Below, piece by piece: positions 52,483-61,338 of a stretch of 64,000 nt of DNA. Below the pieces are notes generated by a model. That model ran no database searches and was not told where the DNA came from. It was given only the letters and a program-made list of their open reading frames with translations. Numbering within the stretch: the stretch's first letter is position 1; each line of letters starts with the position of its first letter. The translations under genes were made by a program, and so were the position numbers. The stretch covers positions 1 through 64,000 of the forward strand of contig URUF01000007.1 in NCBI GenBank assembly GCA_900550955.1, read 5' to 3'. The stretch is from an uncultured Eubacteriales bacterium. Lineage in GTDB: Bacteria > Bacillota > Clostridia > Christensenellales > Aristaeellaceae.

Positions 52483-53898
52483 ATGCGAAAGCACCGCCTG
52501 GGCAAAACGCTTCGCCGCTTGCTTACGGCCTTCTTGGCGCTATACGTGCTGGCGGCTGTCGCGCCCTATGCGGCCGTACCCGCAGGCCCTAAGTCGGAGG
52601 CCGTATCCGCCATAGTGGAGCGGCAGCCGGCGCAAGGCGACCGGGCGGCGATTCTGCCCACGGGCCAGCAAGCTTTGGAAACCAGGCTGAACCTGATTGC
52701 AAACGCCAAAACCTCGCTGGTGGTGGGCACTTATTTGTATGCGGATGACGAAAGCGGTATGACCATCGCGTCCGCGCTGCTGGCGGCTGCCGACCGGGGC
52801 GTTTCCGTGCGTATTTTGACGGATGGCCTGATTGGCGCGTTTAATCTGCTGGGCAGCAATCTTGGCTATGCGCTGGGCGCTCATCCCAATATTGAGGTGC
52901 GGTATTACAACCCCGTCAATCTTTTGGAGCCATGGGGGCTAAGCGCGCGCTACCATGAGAAATACGTGATTGCGGACGACCGGGTTTTTGTGCTGGGCGG
53001 GCGCAATATCTCCGATGAGTTTTTAACGCAGGAGGGGCATCCAAGCTACAACTATGATATGGATGTGCTGGTGTGGCGCGAAAGCCCGGCGGAGGGCAGC
53101 GCCTGCGCGGCGCTGGCCGCGTACTTTGACACGCTGTGGGAAACGCGGTGCAAGCCGCAGTTCACAGGCCTGCCCGCAGGCAGGCGCGAAGCGGTGGAGG
53201 CGCTGCGCGGCGAGCTGAACGCGCGGTATGCCGGGCTGTGCCAAACCTATGCCGGGGCGATGGCCCCTGTGGACTGGGAGGCGCAAACCACACCCATCGA
53301 CGGCTTTGCACTGCTGCACAATCCCACAAACGCGGGGGTGAAGGAGCCTGAGGTGTGGGCTGGATTGACCGCCCTGATGCGTCAGGCCCAGGAGCGCGTA
53401 TGGATTCAAACGCCCTATCTGGTGCTAAACAGCCGGATGCGGGACGATTTGGCCCAGGCCGCGGCCCTGCCGCCGGATATGCAGATTATCACCAACTCGC
53501 GCGCGGGCGGCAACAATATTGTGGCCTCGTCGGACGCGGTGTTTCACAGGCCCATGGTTACCAAAATGCAGCTTGCATTGTATGAATTTCAGGGCAATGC
53601 CTCCATGCACACAAAAACCATGCTGATCGATCATGATATCAGCGTGTTTGGCTCCTTCAACTTTGATATGCGCAGCGCGTACAGCGATACGGAGCTGATG
53701 CTGGTAATTCACAGCGAGGAAATCAACAGGCAGTTGGAACTGCACATGCGGGAGATGCGCGCGCAGTCGCTGCGGGTGGAGGCGGACGGAAGCTACGCCC
53801 AGGAGGACGGCGTGGAGGCGCTTGTAACGCCCTGGGGCAAGAATTTGCTGATTCTGCTGGCCTCGCCGCTGATCTCGCTGGTACGTTTCCTGGTATAA
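52483..53898 (+). CDS. Phospholipase D-like protein (cardiolipin synthase family, YmdC-like)
   Basis: 471 residues, ATG 52483 after 'aggagg'. A signal-anchor lies at ~residues 12-30. Two HKD catalytic motifs are intact: His158-x-Lys160-x4-Asp165 and His376-x-Lys378-x4-Asp383, each followed by 'GGRN' or 'GSFNFD'. A C-terminal hydrophobic stretch ('LLILLASPLISLVRFLV') could anchor it. It probably transfers or hydrolyses phosphatidyl groups at the membrane surface. A small basic protein gene follows 34 bp downstream. Confidence 0.88.
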   Translation: MRKHRLGKTLRRLLTAFLALYVLAAVAPYAAVPAGPKSEAVSAIVERQPAQGDRAAILPTGQQALETRLNLIANAKTSLVVGTYLYADDESGMTIASALLAAADRGVSVRILTDGLIGAFNLLGSNLGYALGAHPNIEVRYYNPVNLLEPWGLSARYHEKYVIADDRVFVLGGRNISDEFLTQEGHPSYNYDMDVLVWRESPAEGSACAALAAYFDTLWETRCKPQFTGLPAGRREAVEALRGELNARYAGLCQTYAGAMAPVDWEAQTTPIDGFALLHNPTNAGVKEPEVWAGLTALMRQAQERVWIQTPYLVLNSRMRDDLAQAAALPPDMQIITNSRAGGNNIVASSDAVFHRPMVTKMQLALYEFQGNASMHTKTMLIDHDISVFGSFNFDMRSAYSDTELMLVIHSEEINRQLELHMREMRAQSLRVEADGSYAQEDGVEALVTPWGKNLLILLASPLISLVRFLV

Positions 53899-53932
53899 AG
53901 AAGAAACGAGAATGCGAAAGGAGCAGAAGCGT

Positions 53933-54097
53933 ATGAAGGAAAAGCTGAAAAAGCAATTTTGGGGCTGGGGATTCCATGTGGATGTAAACGGGGCGCTGCA
54001 CGATACGTTTCCCCGCAAGGCGGATAAGCCGCTCTCCACACGCACAAAGCGCCGTGTGAAGCCAAGGCTGAAAAAGGCGCTTGCCATGGGGCGGTAA
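53933..54097 (+). CDS. Small basic protein of unknown function
   Basis: 54 residues, ATG 53933 after 'aaaggag'. It is strongly basic, with an aromatic patch ('QFWGWGFHVDVNGALHD') between two Lys/Arg-rich ends. The patch suggests a folded or nucleic-acid-binding small protein rather than a random frame. No family is recognised. It is probably co-transcribed with the phospholipase D-like gene and is followed by a terminator. Confidence 0.5.
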   Translation: MKEKLKKQFWGWGFHVDVNGALHDTFPRKADKPLSTRTKRRVKPRLKKALAMGR

Positions 54098-54115
54098 GAA
54101 AGCGAAGCAAAGCAA

Positions 54116-54152
54116 GCGGCGCTGCAGAAGGAAAGACCTTCCGCAGCGCCGC
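54116..54152. terminator. Bidirectional terminator between the small basic protein gene and spoIVA
   Basis: Stem gcggcgctgc-agaagg / ccttcc-gcagcgccgc with a short loop, then 'cgtgttt'. Confidence 0.75.
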
Positions 54153-54157
54153 CGTGT

Positions 54158-55639
54158 TTACAGCAGGATGCAAATCATGCCCCCGTTGCCCTCGTTGATG
54201 ATTTTGCTGAGGGTTTCCTGTACCTTTTCCTGCGCGTCCGCGGGCATGCGCATAAGCTTGTTGCTCAAGCCCTCGCGCACCAGCTCATGCAGGCTTTTGC
54301 CAAAAAAGTTGGTGTTCCATATGCTCTGCGGGTCGTTTTCAAACTCCTCCAGCAGGTAGCGCACCAGCTCCTCGCTCTGTTTTTCGGTGCCAACTACGGG
54401 GGAAACCTCGGTTTCAATATCCACGCGAATCATGTGCAGGGAGGGGGCGTTGGCCTTCAGCTTTACGCCAAAGCGGCTGCCCTGCTGCACAATTTCGGGC
54501 TCCTGAAGGGTTAGCTCGCTCATGGTGGGCGTTACCAGGCCATAGCCGGTTTCGCGCACGCTGCGCAACGCGTCGGCCACGTGGTCGTATTCCGTTTTGG
54601 CGGCTACCAGCTCCTTCATCAGGCGCAAAAGATGGGCGTCGCCGCGAATCTCCGTGCCGCATTCCTCGCCCAGCACGCGGTTGAAAAGGCCGTCCTTTAG
54701 GGGCAGCACATAGCGCAGCCGCCCCTGCCCCAGGTCGATACCGTCGTTTTGCAGGCCGTCGGAATAGGGCGAGTCCGCAAAGGCCTGGGCAAAGTCCACA
54801 TGATCGCGCATGCGGGCGATGGGCGCGGCCCCGTTGCGCACGCCCTCCAACACATGCTGCACCAGCCAGTGGCTTTCGTCCAGGGCGTGCACCCAGCCTG
54901 GCACGGAAACCTGGATTTCGCGCAGGGGGAACTGGAACAGCACCTGCTCAAACACGCCCAGGATATCGTCCATGCCCATTTCCTTGGCGTTCAGCGCAAG
55001 CACGGGCACGGCGTAGCGCTGGCTTAGGGCGTCGCGCAGGCGCTGGGCGCTTTCAGAGTCGGGCGTGCGGGAGTTCAGGATTATGATAAACGGCTTGCCA
55101 AGCTGCTTGAGCTCGCGCACCACGCGTTCTTCAGGCGCGGAATAAGCCTCGCGTGGCAGGTCGGAGATAGAGCCGTCGGTGGTGACGACCAGGCCTATGG
55201 TGGCGTGATCGGCAATGACCTTGCGCGTGCCAATTTCGGCGGCCTGCTCAAAGGGAATATCATAGTCGTACCAGGGGGTATGCACCATGCGGGCTGCGCC
55301 GTCCTCCTCCGTGCCCAAAGCGCCGTCCACCAGGTAGCCTACGCTATCCACCATGCGCACGCGCACGGTGGCCTGATCGCCCAAGGAAACGGAAACCGCC
55401 TCGCTGGGCACAAACTTGGGCTGCGTGGTCATAATGGTTTTGCCGCTGCCGCTTTGGGGCAGCTCATCGGAAATGCGGTCCCGCTTGGGGCCGGGGGCCA
55501 TGCCGCTTAGCACCAGCTCCTCCATCATGCGGCTGATGAGCGTGCTTTTGCCGGTTCTAACGGGGCCCACCACGCCGATATATACATCGCCATCCGTGCG
55601 TTCCGCAATATCGCGGTACAGATCAAAGGTTTGTTCCAT
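54158..55639 (-). CDS. spoIVA: Stage IV sporulation protein A, spore coat morphogenetic ATPase
   Basis: 493 residues, essentially the length of the Bacillus protein. SpoIVA is made in the mother cell and polymerises on the forespore using ATP to form the base of the coat. It opens with the typical 'MEQTFDLYRDIAERTDGDVY'. The Walker A 'GPVRTGKS' is at residues 25-32. Other hallmarks are 'MVDSVGYLVDGALG', 'TDGSI', 'ILNSRTPDS' and the C-terminal 'NEGNGGMICILL'. Its presence means the organism is, or recently was, an endospore former. Terminators lie on both sides, so it is monocistronic. Confidence 0.98.
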   Translation of the reverse strand: MEQTFDLYRDIAERTDGDVYIGVVGPVRTGKSTLISRMMEELVLSGMAPGPKRDRISDELPQSGSGKTIMTTQPKFVPSEAVSVSLGDQATVRVRMVDSVGYLVDGALGTEEDGAARMVHTPWYDYDIPFEQAAEIGTRKVIADHATIGLVVTTDGSISDLPREAYSAPEERVVRELKQLGKPFIIILNSRTPDSESAQRLRDALSQRYAVPVLALNAKEMGMDDILGVFEQVLFQFPLREIQVSVPGWVHALDESHWLVQHVLEGVRNGAAPIARMRDHVDFAQAFADSPYSDGLQNDGIDLGQGRLRYVLPLKDGLFNRVLGEECGTEIRGDAHLLRLMKELVAAKTEYDHVADALRSVRETGYGLVTPTMSELTLQEPEIVQQGSRFGVKLKANAPSLHMIRVDIETEVSPVVGTEKQSEELVRYLLEEFENDPQSIWNTNFFGKSLHELVREGLSNKLMRMPADAQEKVQETLSKIINEGNGGMICILL

Positions 55640-55731
55640 AGGTCAAAAACCCTCCTTACTTGCGCTTGCCAAACGATATGCGCGGGAGGGGGCGGGTATG
55701 TTTGGATTGCATGGTTAAAAACGAGCGCATA

Positions 55732-55762
55732 AAAAGCGCCGCCCTGCGGGCGCGGCGCTTTT
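55732..55762 (-). terminator. Terminator of the oxidoreductase-ended operon
   Basis: Stem aaaagcgccgc / gcggcgctttt; read on the minus strand it is followed by 'tttttatgc'. It follows the Gfo/Idh/MocA gene. Confidence 0.7.
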
Positions 55763-55789
55763 AGAATGCGGCGTGGAAGGCGGCGCGGC

Positions 55790-56764
55790 TTATGCGCCCT
55801 TTTCCAAAAGGGCTTCCAGTGTTTCTAACACAATCAGCACGTTTTCCTCTTTCACAACATCCGACTTTTTGTTTTCAAACGCGCAGGCGAAGAAATGCTC
55901 CAGCTCATGCAGGTAGGGCAGGGGAGAGCTTACGTTAATGGCGGTGCCGCCATCCGCGGCGGGGGTTTCCATAAGCAGCGTTTCCCCTGCCGCGCCTTCT
56001 TCAAAAGCGACGAAACGCTGGTTTTCGTACACGACGACTGCGTGCTCAAAGCACAGCCGGAAGCCGTGCGTAAAGGGGATGGGAGCGTTGTACCAGCTTG
56101 CCTCCGCGCAGACGGTTAAATCGTCATAGGAATAGAGGAAGCGGTAATGCTCCTGCTGCGCTTGCGCCAGCGCCTGGTGACGCCGGGCAGCCGCCGGCCT
56201 GCCAAACAGGCTTACGATGAAATCCAGCTCATGGATGTGCAGATCGTAGGGAATCAGGCCGCTTTTTTCGGGATCAAACAGCCAGCTCCCCGTCAGCCAC
56301 TTGGGGCGCTCCGTAAGCCGGTAGAAAAACGCATCCTTTACGCGTCCATACCGGCCGGAACGGACGATTTCCTCTAACAATTGATATTCCTTGGTAAAGT
56401 GGAGCACCTGCGCCACGTACAGGCACACCCGCATCTCGTCGGCCAGCGCGAACAATCCGGCGGCCTGCTTGGAGGACAGGCAAAGCGGCTTTTCCGATAT
56501 GCAGTGCCGTCCCGAGCGCAAAACAGCCTCTATCTGGCGGGCATGAAGGAATGTGGGCGTAAAAACCATCACAATTTCCGCCGCAGTATGGCTAAGCAGT
56601 TCATCCAGATCGGTATAATAGCCTGCCTCCAGCTCTTCAGCCAGGGCTGCGATGGAGGGATTGGGGTCGCAAATGGAGTCAATTTTTACATTTTCCATGC
56701 TTCGCAGATTGTCCAGGTGGGTTTTGCCCATGCCTCCCACGCCCACAACAGCAACTGTGACCAT
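55790..56764 (-). CDS. Gfo/Idh/MocA family oxidoreductase
   Basis: 324 residues. The N-terminal Rossmann fold begins 'VTVAVVGVGGMGKTHLDNL', binding NAD(P). 'SEKPLC' is the EKP motif with the catalytic Lys. The C-terminal domain has 'DLHIHELDFIVSLFG' with the catalytic His. Members oxidise or epimerise sugars and inositols. ATG 56764 is chosen, 9 nt from 'gagagg'; ATG 56773 touches that site. Its place after a carbohydrate importer fits sugar use, but the Gld-like genes between weaken that link. Confidence 0.9.
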   Translation of the reverse strand: MVTVAVVGVGGMGKTHLDNLRSMENVKIDSICDPNPSIAALAEELEAGYYTDLDELLSHTAAEIVMVFTPTFLHARQIEAVLRSGRHCISEKPLCLSSKQAAGLFALADEMRVCLYVAQVLHFTKEYQLLEEIVRSGRYGRVKDAFFYRLTERPKWLTGSWLFDPEKSGLIPYDLHIHELDFIVSLFGRPAAARRHQALAQAQQEHYRFLYSYDDLTVCAEASWYNAPIPFTHGFRLCFEHAVVVYENQRFVAFEEGAAGETLLMETPAADGGTAINVSSPLPYLHELEHFFACAFENKKSDVVKEENVLIVLETLEALLEKGA

Positions 56765-56842
56765 GTGTTTCATCCTCTCATCCGAAGTGTAATGCCGTAT
56801 GCATGCTTTGTGAATTGGCGACGCCCGTTTAGGCATGTATGG

Positions 56843-58204
56843 TTACTCCAGCGCCTCCAGAATGGCCCTTAAGCCGCTTTTGTTGATATAAAAGCCTGTG
56901 GCAATTCCGTCCCGCGCCACCTCAAGTTGCCGCTCGTTAAGCGCGTAGAGCGACAGGCTGGTTTGCGTTCCATCCAGCATGGCTAGGGTCAGCGTACATT
57001 CGGGTTGACCATGGGCGGCTGTTTCCTCGGCGCGATCCTCATACATCAAGGAGATCGCGCTGCGGTATATGGCGCGGCCCTTTTCTTCTTCAACAGCCGC
57101 GCCGTTGAGGGTGAAGCGCTTGCCGCCTTGAACCTCCAAAACATCCGTCTGCCCGGCGCGCGCAATGGTCAGGCTTTGCACCTGGTTGATCGTATAAAGC
57201 CAGACAAGGCGGTCCATAATTTGGGAATAATCCAGCTTTAGGAATGCCAGCGCGCCCGTTTTCACGGAGAGTACGGCTGGCACGCCCTCACGCATCAGGT
57301 AGGTGCGTCCCTCACGCTCGCCGCCAATCAGCAGCCGGGTTTCGCCTCCATCGTCCCTAAGAAGGAGTGTGGAGGGCGCGTCCAGGCCGTACTGGGCCAG
57401 ATCGGCGGGGTTATCCTCCACAAGCACAAGCTTTGCGCCGTTCAGGCTAAAAAGCGGGCTGATAACCTTTTGGTAAAAGGCGTATTCATCGCCGGTAACG
57501 GTTACGGGCTCATCAATCTGTATGCTATGCACCTCCCCGTTTGCGCCGTCCGCGGGCCGGAAAAGGTGAAGCCTTTGCGCATCGCCCAGATCAATCAGCA
57601 GTTCCCGCACCGTAAGCGCATAATACTCGGCGTCTTCCCCCAGCGTATGAAACAGGGAATAGGAGCGGTAGTCATACAGGCGCTTCAGGAAGGATTCCAC
57701 ATCGTAGGTTAAAAGCAGGTAGACGGCCGGATCTTCATCCAGCATACCAAAGTATCCGTCCTCCAGCGGGCTTCGCGAGCCGATTTGCAGCCTATGGCGC
57801 GAGCCGTCCTGATAGAGCGCCTCCACGGTGCAAACAGGCGCGTCCAGGCCGTACAGCTTCAGGTCCTGCGGCGCTTCCTCAATTTTCTTGCGGCTTACAA
57901 GGCGCGTCAGGGAGGTAAACAGCCTGGATAGCGCGGCCTGATCAAAGGCAAGGCGTTCGTCATATGCGGAGGCGGCGTACAGGCCGTTGTGCGGGTTATA
58001 TACATAGGCCGCTGTTTCGCTTTCAGACGAAAGGGTTACTTGTACAGGGGCGGCGTCCGCCTTATCCAGCAGCACCAGCACGGGCAATGGCGTTGCCTGG
58101 GGCTCCGTGGGCGGGGCAGGACTCTGCTTTAAAAGGGCTATTCCGGTTATCAGTATGGCAATCGCCAGCAGGGCTGCGCCTATGGGAAGCCATTTCTTCA
58201 TCAC
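56843..58204 (-). CDS. DUF4340-containing exported protein
   Basis: 453 residues. One N-terminal helix ('LPIGAALLAIAILITGIALL') anchors it outside the membrane. The rest shows two similar halves with 'LKLYGLDAP' and 'LAQYGLDAP', each followed by a beta-rich segment ('RLQIGSRSP', 'RLLIGGERE'). This duplicated pattern is typical of DUF4340 proteins that accompany GldG-like ABC systems. The start overlaps the end of the GldG-like gene by 4 bp. No biochemical function is known. Confidence 0.85.
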   Translation of the reverse strand: MMKKWLPIGAALLAIAILITGIALLKQSPAPPTEPQATPLPVLVLLDKADAAPVQVTLSSESETAAYVYNPHNGLYAASAYDERLAFDQAALSRLFTSLTRLVSRKKIEEAPQDLKLYGLDAPVCTVEALYQDGSRHRLQIGSRSPLEDGYFGMLDEDPAVYLLLTYDVESFLKRLYDYRSYSLFHTLGEDAEYYALTVRELLIDLGDAQRLHLFRPADGANGEVHSIQIDEPVTVTGDEYAFYQKVISPLFSLNGAKLVLVEDNPADLAQYGLDAPSTLLLRDDGGETRLLIGGEREGRTYLMREGVPAVLSVKTGALAFLKLDYSQIMDRLVWLYTINQVQSLTIARAGQTDVLEVQGGKRFTLNGAAVEEEKGRAIYRSAISLMYEDRAEETAAHGQPECTLTLAMLDGTQTSLSLYALNERQLEVARDGIATGFYINKSGLRAILEALE

Positions 58205-59649
58205 AGCCTCCTCCTTTTGTTCCAGATCAGCAGGCCCGCCAAAAGCGTCGCGCCGGGGAGAGCAACCACCAGCAGCCAGAAGATGGTTGTGGCAACATCG
58301 CCCGTCATGGTAAGCTGGTCGGATTGCATGGTTTTGGAGGGGAAAACCATGCCGCCTTCCTGCTTGTATAGATAGTTTAGCAGCGAGGTTGCATAGGCGC
58401 GGTTCATAAGGTTGGGCGTTTGCAAAAAGCCGTCCGCTAAAAGCGTATCGGACGCATAGAAGAATACGCGGGACACGCTTTCCTTAGAGCCCTCCACAAG
58501 CCGCTGCTCTGACATTACGCCCAGGCAGTAGGAGCCGGAAACATCCGCGTCCTCCTGTTCCAGGGTTGTAAGAGGCGCGTCCATGCTTTTGGCGTATGCG
58601 CCGCCGGAGGAGCGCAGCAGCGGAACCAGCTTGCGGTAGCCCCGGCTTTCCCACAGCAGCTCCAAATGCCCCGGCATAGCCATCATCAGAATGGAGTTCG
58701 TCGTGCTTTCAAGCGTTTTGGTTACATCGCTTTTAATCACAAACGGCGCGATGTAGCTCAGGCTGCCCACAGAGCGGTCGGGGTCGATCACCAGCCTGTT
58801 TACGGGCCGCACGCCCCAGTCGGCGGCAAAGCGCTCCAAAACGGGGTGCTGGCCGTAATTGGGAGAATATAGATAGAGAACGGCGCTTCCGTTCTGTTCC
58901 AGATAGCGGTCCAGCTTCTCGATTTCCTGGGCGGTAAAATCCGTTTGCGGAGCGTTAAGAATAACCAGGTTGCTGCCATCGGGAATGTCGCTTTTCAGCA
59001 GATTGATGGTGGAGGCTTGATAGTTGCTTTGCGAAATCAGACTGTCAAACTCATTCATGGCCGCCTCGTTATGCCCGGTGATGAGTACGATCTGGGGCAA
59101 TACGTCCATGGTAACAAACTGAATGCCGGATGTGAGCTTTTGCTCGGCCACATTACCGCTGATATAGGTTTCATTCATGGCCGCATCGGTTGTAAACTCA
59201 TAAAAATCATCAATCTGGTAGGCTTTGAACCGTTTGCTGCTTTCCACAATCACCGCGCCCTCGCGCAGGGCGGAAGCGGTTGGATAATTCTGCAAAAAGG
59301 AGGGGTTTTTATATACGTTTACGTATCTCACGCTGATTTTTCCGTGGCTGTACAGCACATATTTCTTTATCAGCTCATTGATTTGCGCATACCCCTGCAA
59401 GGTTTCGTAATCGTTTTGCTCCGCCAGCACCGTCAGGGTGATTGGATCCTCAAGCGTATCCAGGTAGTTTCTCGTTTCCTGGGACACTTCATAAATGCCG
59501 CCCTCCGTCATATCAAAGGAAAGGCCAAACCGCTCGGTAAGCAGCTCGGAGGCCACGTAAACCAGCCCGATTGCAACCAGGCACAACAGTGTGAACAGCA
59601 CAGAGGAGGAGCCGTATTTCAGTTTTTTTGACAGGCGTTTATTCCGCAT
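58201..59649 (-). CDS. GldG-like auxiliary protein of an ABC exporter
   Basis: 482 residues, ATG 59649. It has N- and C-terminal membrane helices ('VLFTLLCLVAIGLVYVASELL' and 'IFWLLVVALPGATLLAGLLIW') around a large extracytoplasmic part. It shows 'FDMTEGGIYEVSQETRNYLDTLEDPITLTV' and 'QIVLITGHNEAAMNEFDSL', as in GldG/DUF4350-like proteins. The domain resembles a glutamine-amidotransferase fold without clear catalytic residues. In Bacteroidota GldAFG supports gliding; in Firmicutes the complex is of unknown purpose. Confidence 0.85.
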   Translation of the reverse strand: MRNKRLSKKLKYGSSSVLFTLLCLVAIGLVYVASELLTERFGLSFDMTEGGIYEVSQETRNYLDTLEDPITLTVLAEQNDYETLQGYAQINELIKKYVLYSHGKISVRYVNVYKNPSFLQNYPTASALREGAVIVESSKRFKAYQIDDFYEFTTDAAMNETYISGNVAEQKLTSGIQFVTMDVLPQIVLITGHNEAAMNEFDSLISQSNYQASTINLLKSDIPDGSNLVILNAPQTDFTAQEIEKLDRYLEQNGSAVLYLYSPNYGQHPVLERFAADWGVRPVNRLVIDPDRSVGSLSYIAPFVIKSDVTKTLESTTNSILMMAMPGHLELLWESRGYRKLVPLLRSSGGAYAKSMDAPLTTLEQEDADVSGSYCLGVMSEQRLVEGSKESVSRVFFYASDTLLADGFLQTPNLMNRAYATSLLNYLYKQEGGMVFPSKTMQSDQLTMTGDVATTIFWLLVVALPGATLLAGLLIWNKRRRL

Positions 59650-59674
59650 GATATATCCCTCTTTCTTGAGCCTA

Positions 59675-60379
59675 TCAGCACCATTGCTTGCGCTTGAGCA
59701 CGCTTGCCGTCAGGAACAGAAACGCGCTTGTGGCGCAAAGGTAGAATACCGCGTCCGATACAAAGAAGATGCCCCTGGTAAAACCGGTGAAGCGCACATA
59801 TACGCTAAGATAGCTGATTACCTGCTTAACGCCCTGGATATCGATGGCGGACACGGCGTAATCCAGCAGATAAAGGCCAAAAAAGACCGCAAAGCTGAGA
59901 ACCGCCGCAATCAGCTGGTTTTCCGTAAGGGCGGAAACGAATAGCCCAATCGCTATGAACATGCAGGCCACAAGGATGATCGCCACATAGTTGCCCACAA
60001 CGCTTAAAACCGGCACCGTGCCGTAAAGGGTAACGATGACGACCCATAGAAGCGTAAAGGCCAGGGAGATAAGGAAAACCGTAAGAGCCGCGAAAAACTT
60101 GCCCAATACGATGGCGGAAAGCCGAAGCGGGGCGGTGAAGATCATTTGATCGGTCTTTTGCTTGAATTCCTCGGCAAACAGCCGCATGGTAAGCAGCGGA
60201 ATGAGCAGCATGAGCAGCATTTGCATGTTCATAAACAGGGGAACGATGTTTGAACTGGCCATGAGAATGTTGTTGAGGTAGAAAAAGAGGTTGGAGATCA
60301 GCAGGAACATGCCGATAAATACATAGCCTATGGGAGAACACAGGTAGGAGCGCAGCTCGCGCCGGTAGATGGCAAGCAT
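59675..60379 (-). CDS. ABC-2 type permease, GldF-like
   Basis: 234 residues, six predicted membrane helices, ATG 60379 after 'aagggaga'. It starts 'YRRELRSYLCSPIGYVFIGMFLL', the usual ABC-2/GldF opening. 'MRLFAEEFKQKTDQMIFTAPLRLSAIVLGKFFAA' is the cytoplasmic coupling segment. It forms the membrane part of the exporter with the ATPase encoded just upstream (2 bp gap) and the GldG-like partner 25 bp downstream. Confidence 0.9.
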   Translation of the reverse strand: MLAIYRRELRSYLCSPIGYVFIGMFLLISNLFFYLNNILMASSNIVPLFMNMQMLLMLLIPLLTMRLFAEEFKQKTDQMIFTAPLRLSAIVLGKFFAALTVFLISLAFTLLWVVIVTLYGTVPVLSVVGNYVAIILVACMFIAIGLFVSALTENQLIAAVLSFAVFFGLYLLDYAVSAIDIQGVKQVISYLSVYVRFTGFTRGIFFVSDAVFYLCATSAFLFLTASVLKRKQWC

Positions 60380-60381
60380 TC

Positions 60382-61320
60382 TTACATCTCTCCCTTCGAC
60401 GTCAGCTTTAGGAACAATTCCTCAAGGCTCATGCCGGTTGGCTTCATGCTTAGCAATATCAGCCCCGCGTCCCGGGCGGCGGCAAATACGGCCGCGCGCA
60501 AATCGCTTCCGTCCGCGCCGCGTACCAGGTAGTCCCGCGCGCCCTCCTCGCCGGAGGCCAAAGGCCGTACCTCCACCACGCCCGGCACGGCGCTTAGCGC
60601 CTGGCGCGCCCCGGTTTCAGAGCCCATAATGCGTAAAAGCAGGCTGTGGTTTTCCTCCACATCGCGCGAAAGATTATCAATCAGCCCGTCCGCGCAGATT
60701 TTGCCATCGCTGATGACCAGCACGCGCTTGCAGATAGACTGCACTTCCGACAGGATATGGCTGGAGAGAATGACCGTAGCGTGATTGCCCAGATCACGGA
60801 TGATGTTGCGCACGCCAATGATCTGGATGGGATCAAGGCCAACGGTAGGCTCGTCCAGGATGATGGTGCTGGGGTTTCCCACCAGGGCTTGGGCAAGGCC
60901 CGTGCGCTGCTTATACCCCTTGGATAGGTTGCGGATTAGCCGCTTGCGCACATGCGCGATTCCCACCAGCTCGCAGACGTCCTCAATATGCCGCCCGCAC
61001 GGTTTGGACACGCCCTTGATGCTGCATGCAAACCGCAGGTATTCATCCACCGTCATATCCATATACAGCGGCGGGTTCTCGGGCAAAAAGCCTATGCGGC
61101 GCTTTACCTCCCGGGGCGTTTCCAGCACGTCATACCCGTCGATTTGCACGCTGCCCTCCGTAGCGGAGATATAGCCGGTAAGGATATTCATGGTGGTGCT
61201 TTTCCCCGCGCCGTTGGGGCCTAGAAACCCCACCACCTCGTCATCGCCAATGTGGAAGCCGATATGATCGACCGCCGTTTTGGTTCCATAGCGCTTTACC
61301 AGATTGTTGACTTCAATCAT
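60382..61320 (-). CDS. ABC exporter ATP-binding protein, GldA-like
   Basis: 312 residues. Walker A 'GPNGAGKST', signature 'LSKGYKQRTGLAQAL', Walker B 'TIILDEPTVGLDP' and the switch His in 'LSSHILSE' are complete. A ~70-residue C-terminal extension ('LLLRIMGSETGARQAL…') is common in CcmA-type exporters. It starts 18 bp after the carbohydrate permease gene ends, so the importer and exporter genes may share one transcript. Confidence 0.93.
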   Translation of the reverse strand: MIEVNNLVKRYGTKTAVDHIGFHIGDDEVVGFLGPNGAGKSTTMNILTGYISATEGSVQIDGYDVLETPREVKRRIGFLPENPPLYMDMTVDEYLRFACSIKGVSKPCGRHIEDVCELVGIAHVRKRLIRNLSKGYKQRTGLAQALVGNPSTIILDEPTVGLDPIQIIGVRNIIRDLGNHATVILSSHILSEVQSICKRVLVISDGKICADGLIDNLSRDVEENHSLLLRIMGSETGARQALSAVPGVVEVRPLASGEEGARDYLVRGADGSDLRAAVFAAARDAGLILLSMKPTGMSLEELFLKLTSKGEM

Positions 61321-61338
61321 ACCGTTTCCCTCCTCAAT

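Noticed and set aside
55640..55720. A sigma-E type promoter for spoIVA (minus strand, AACATAC … CATATCGT)
   Set aside because: It is suggestive for a mother-cell gene, but the spacing and -10 box fit the consensus only loosely.
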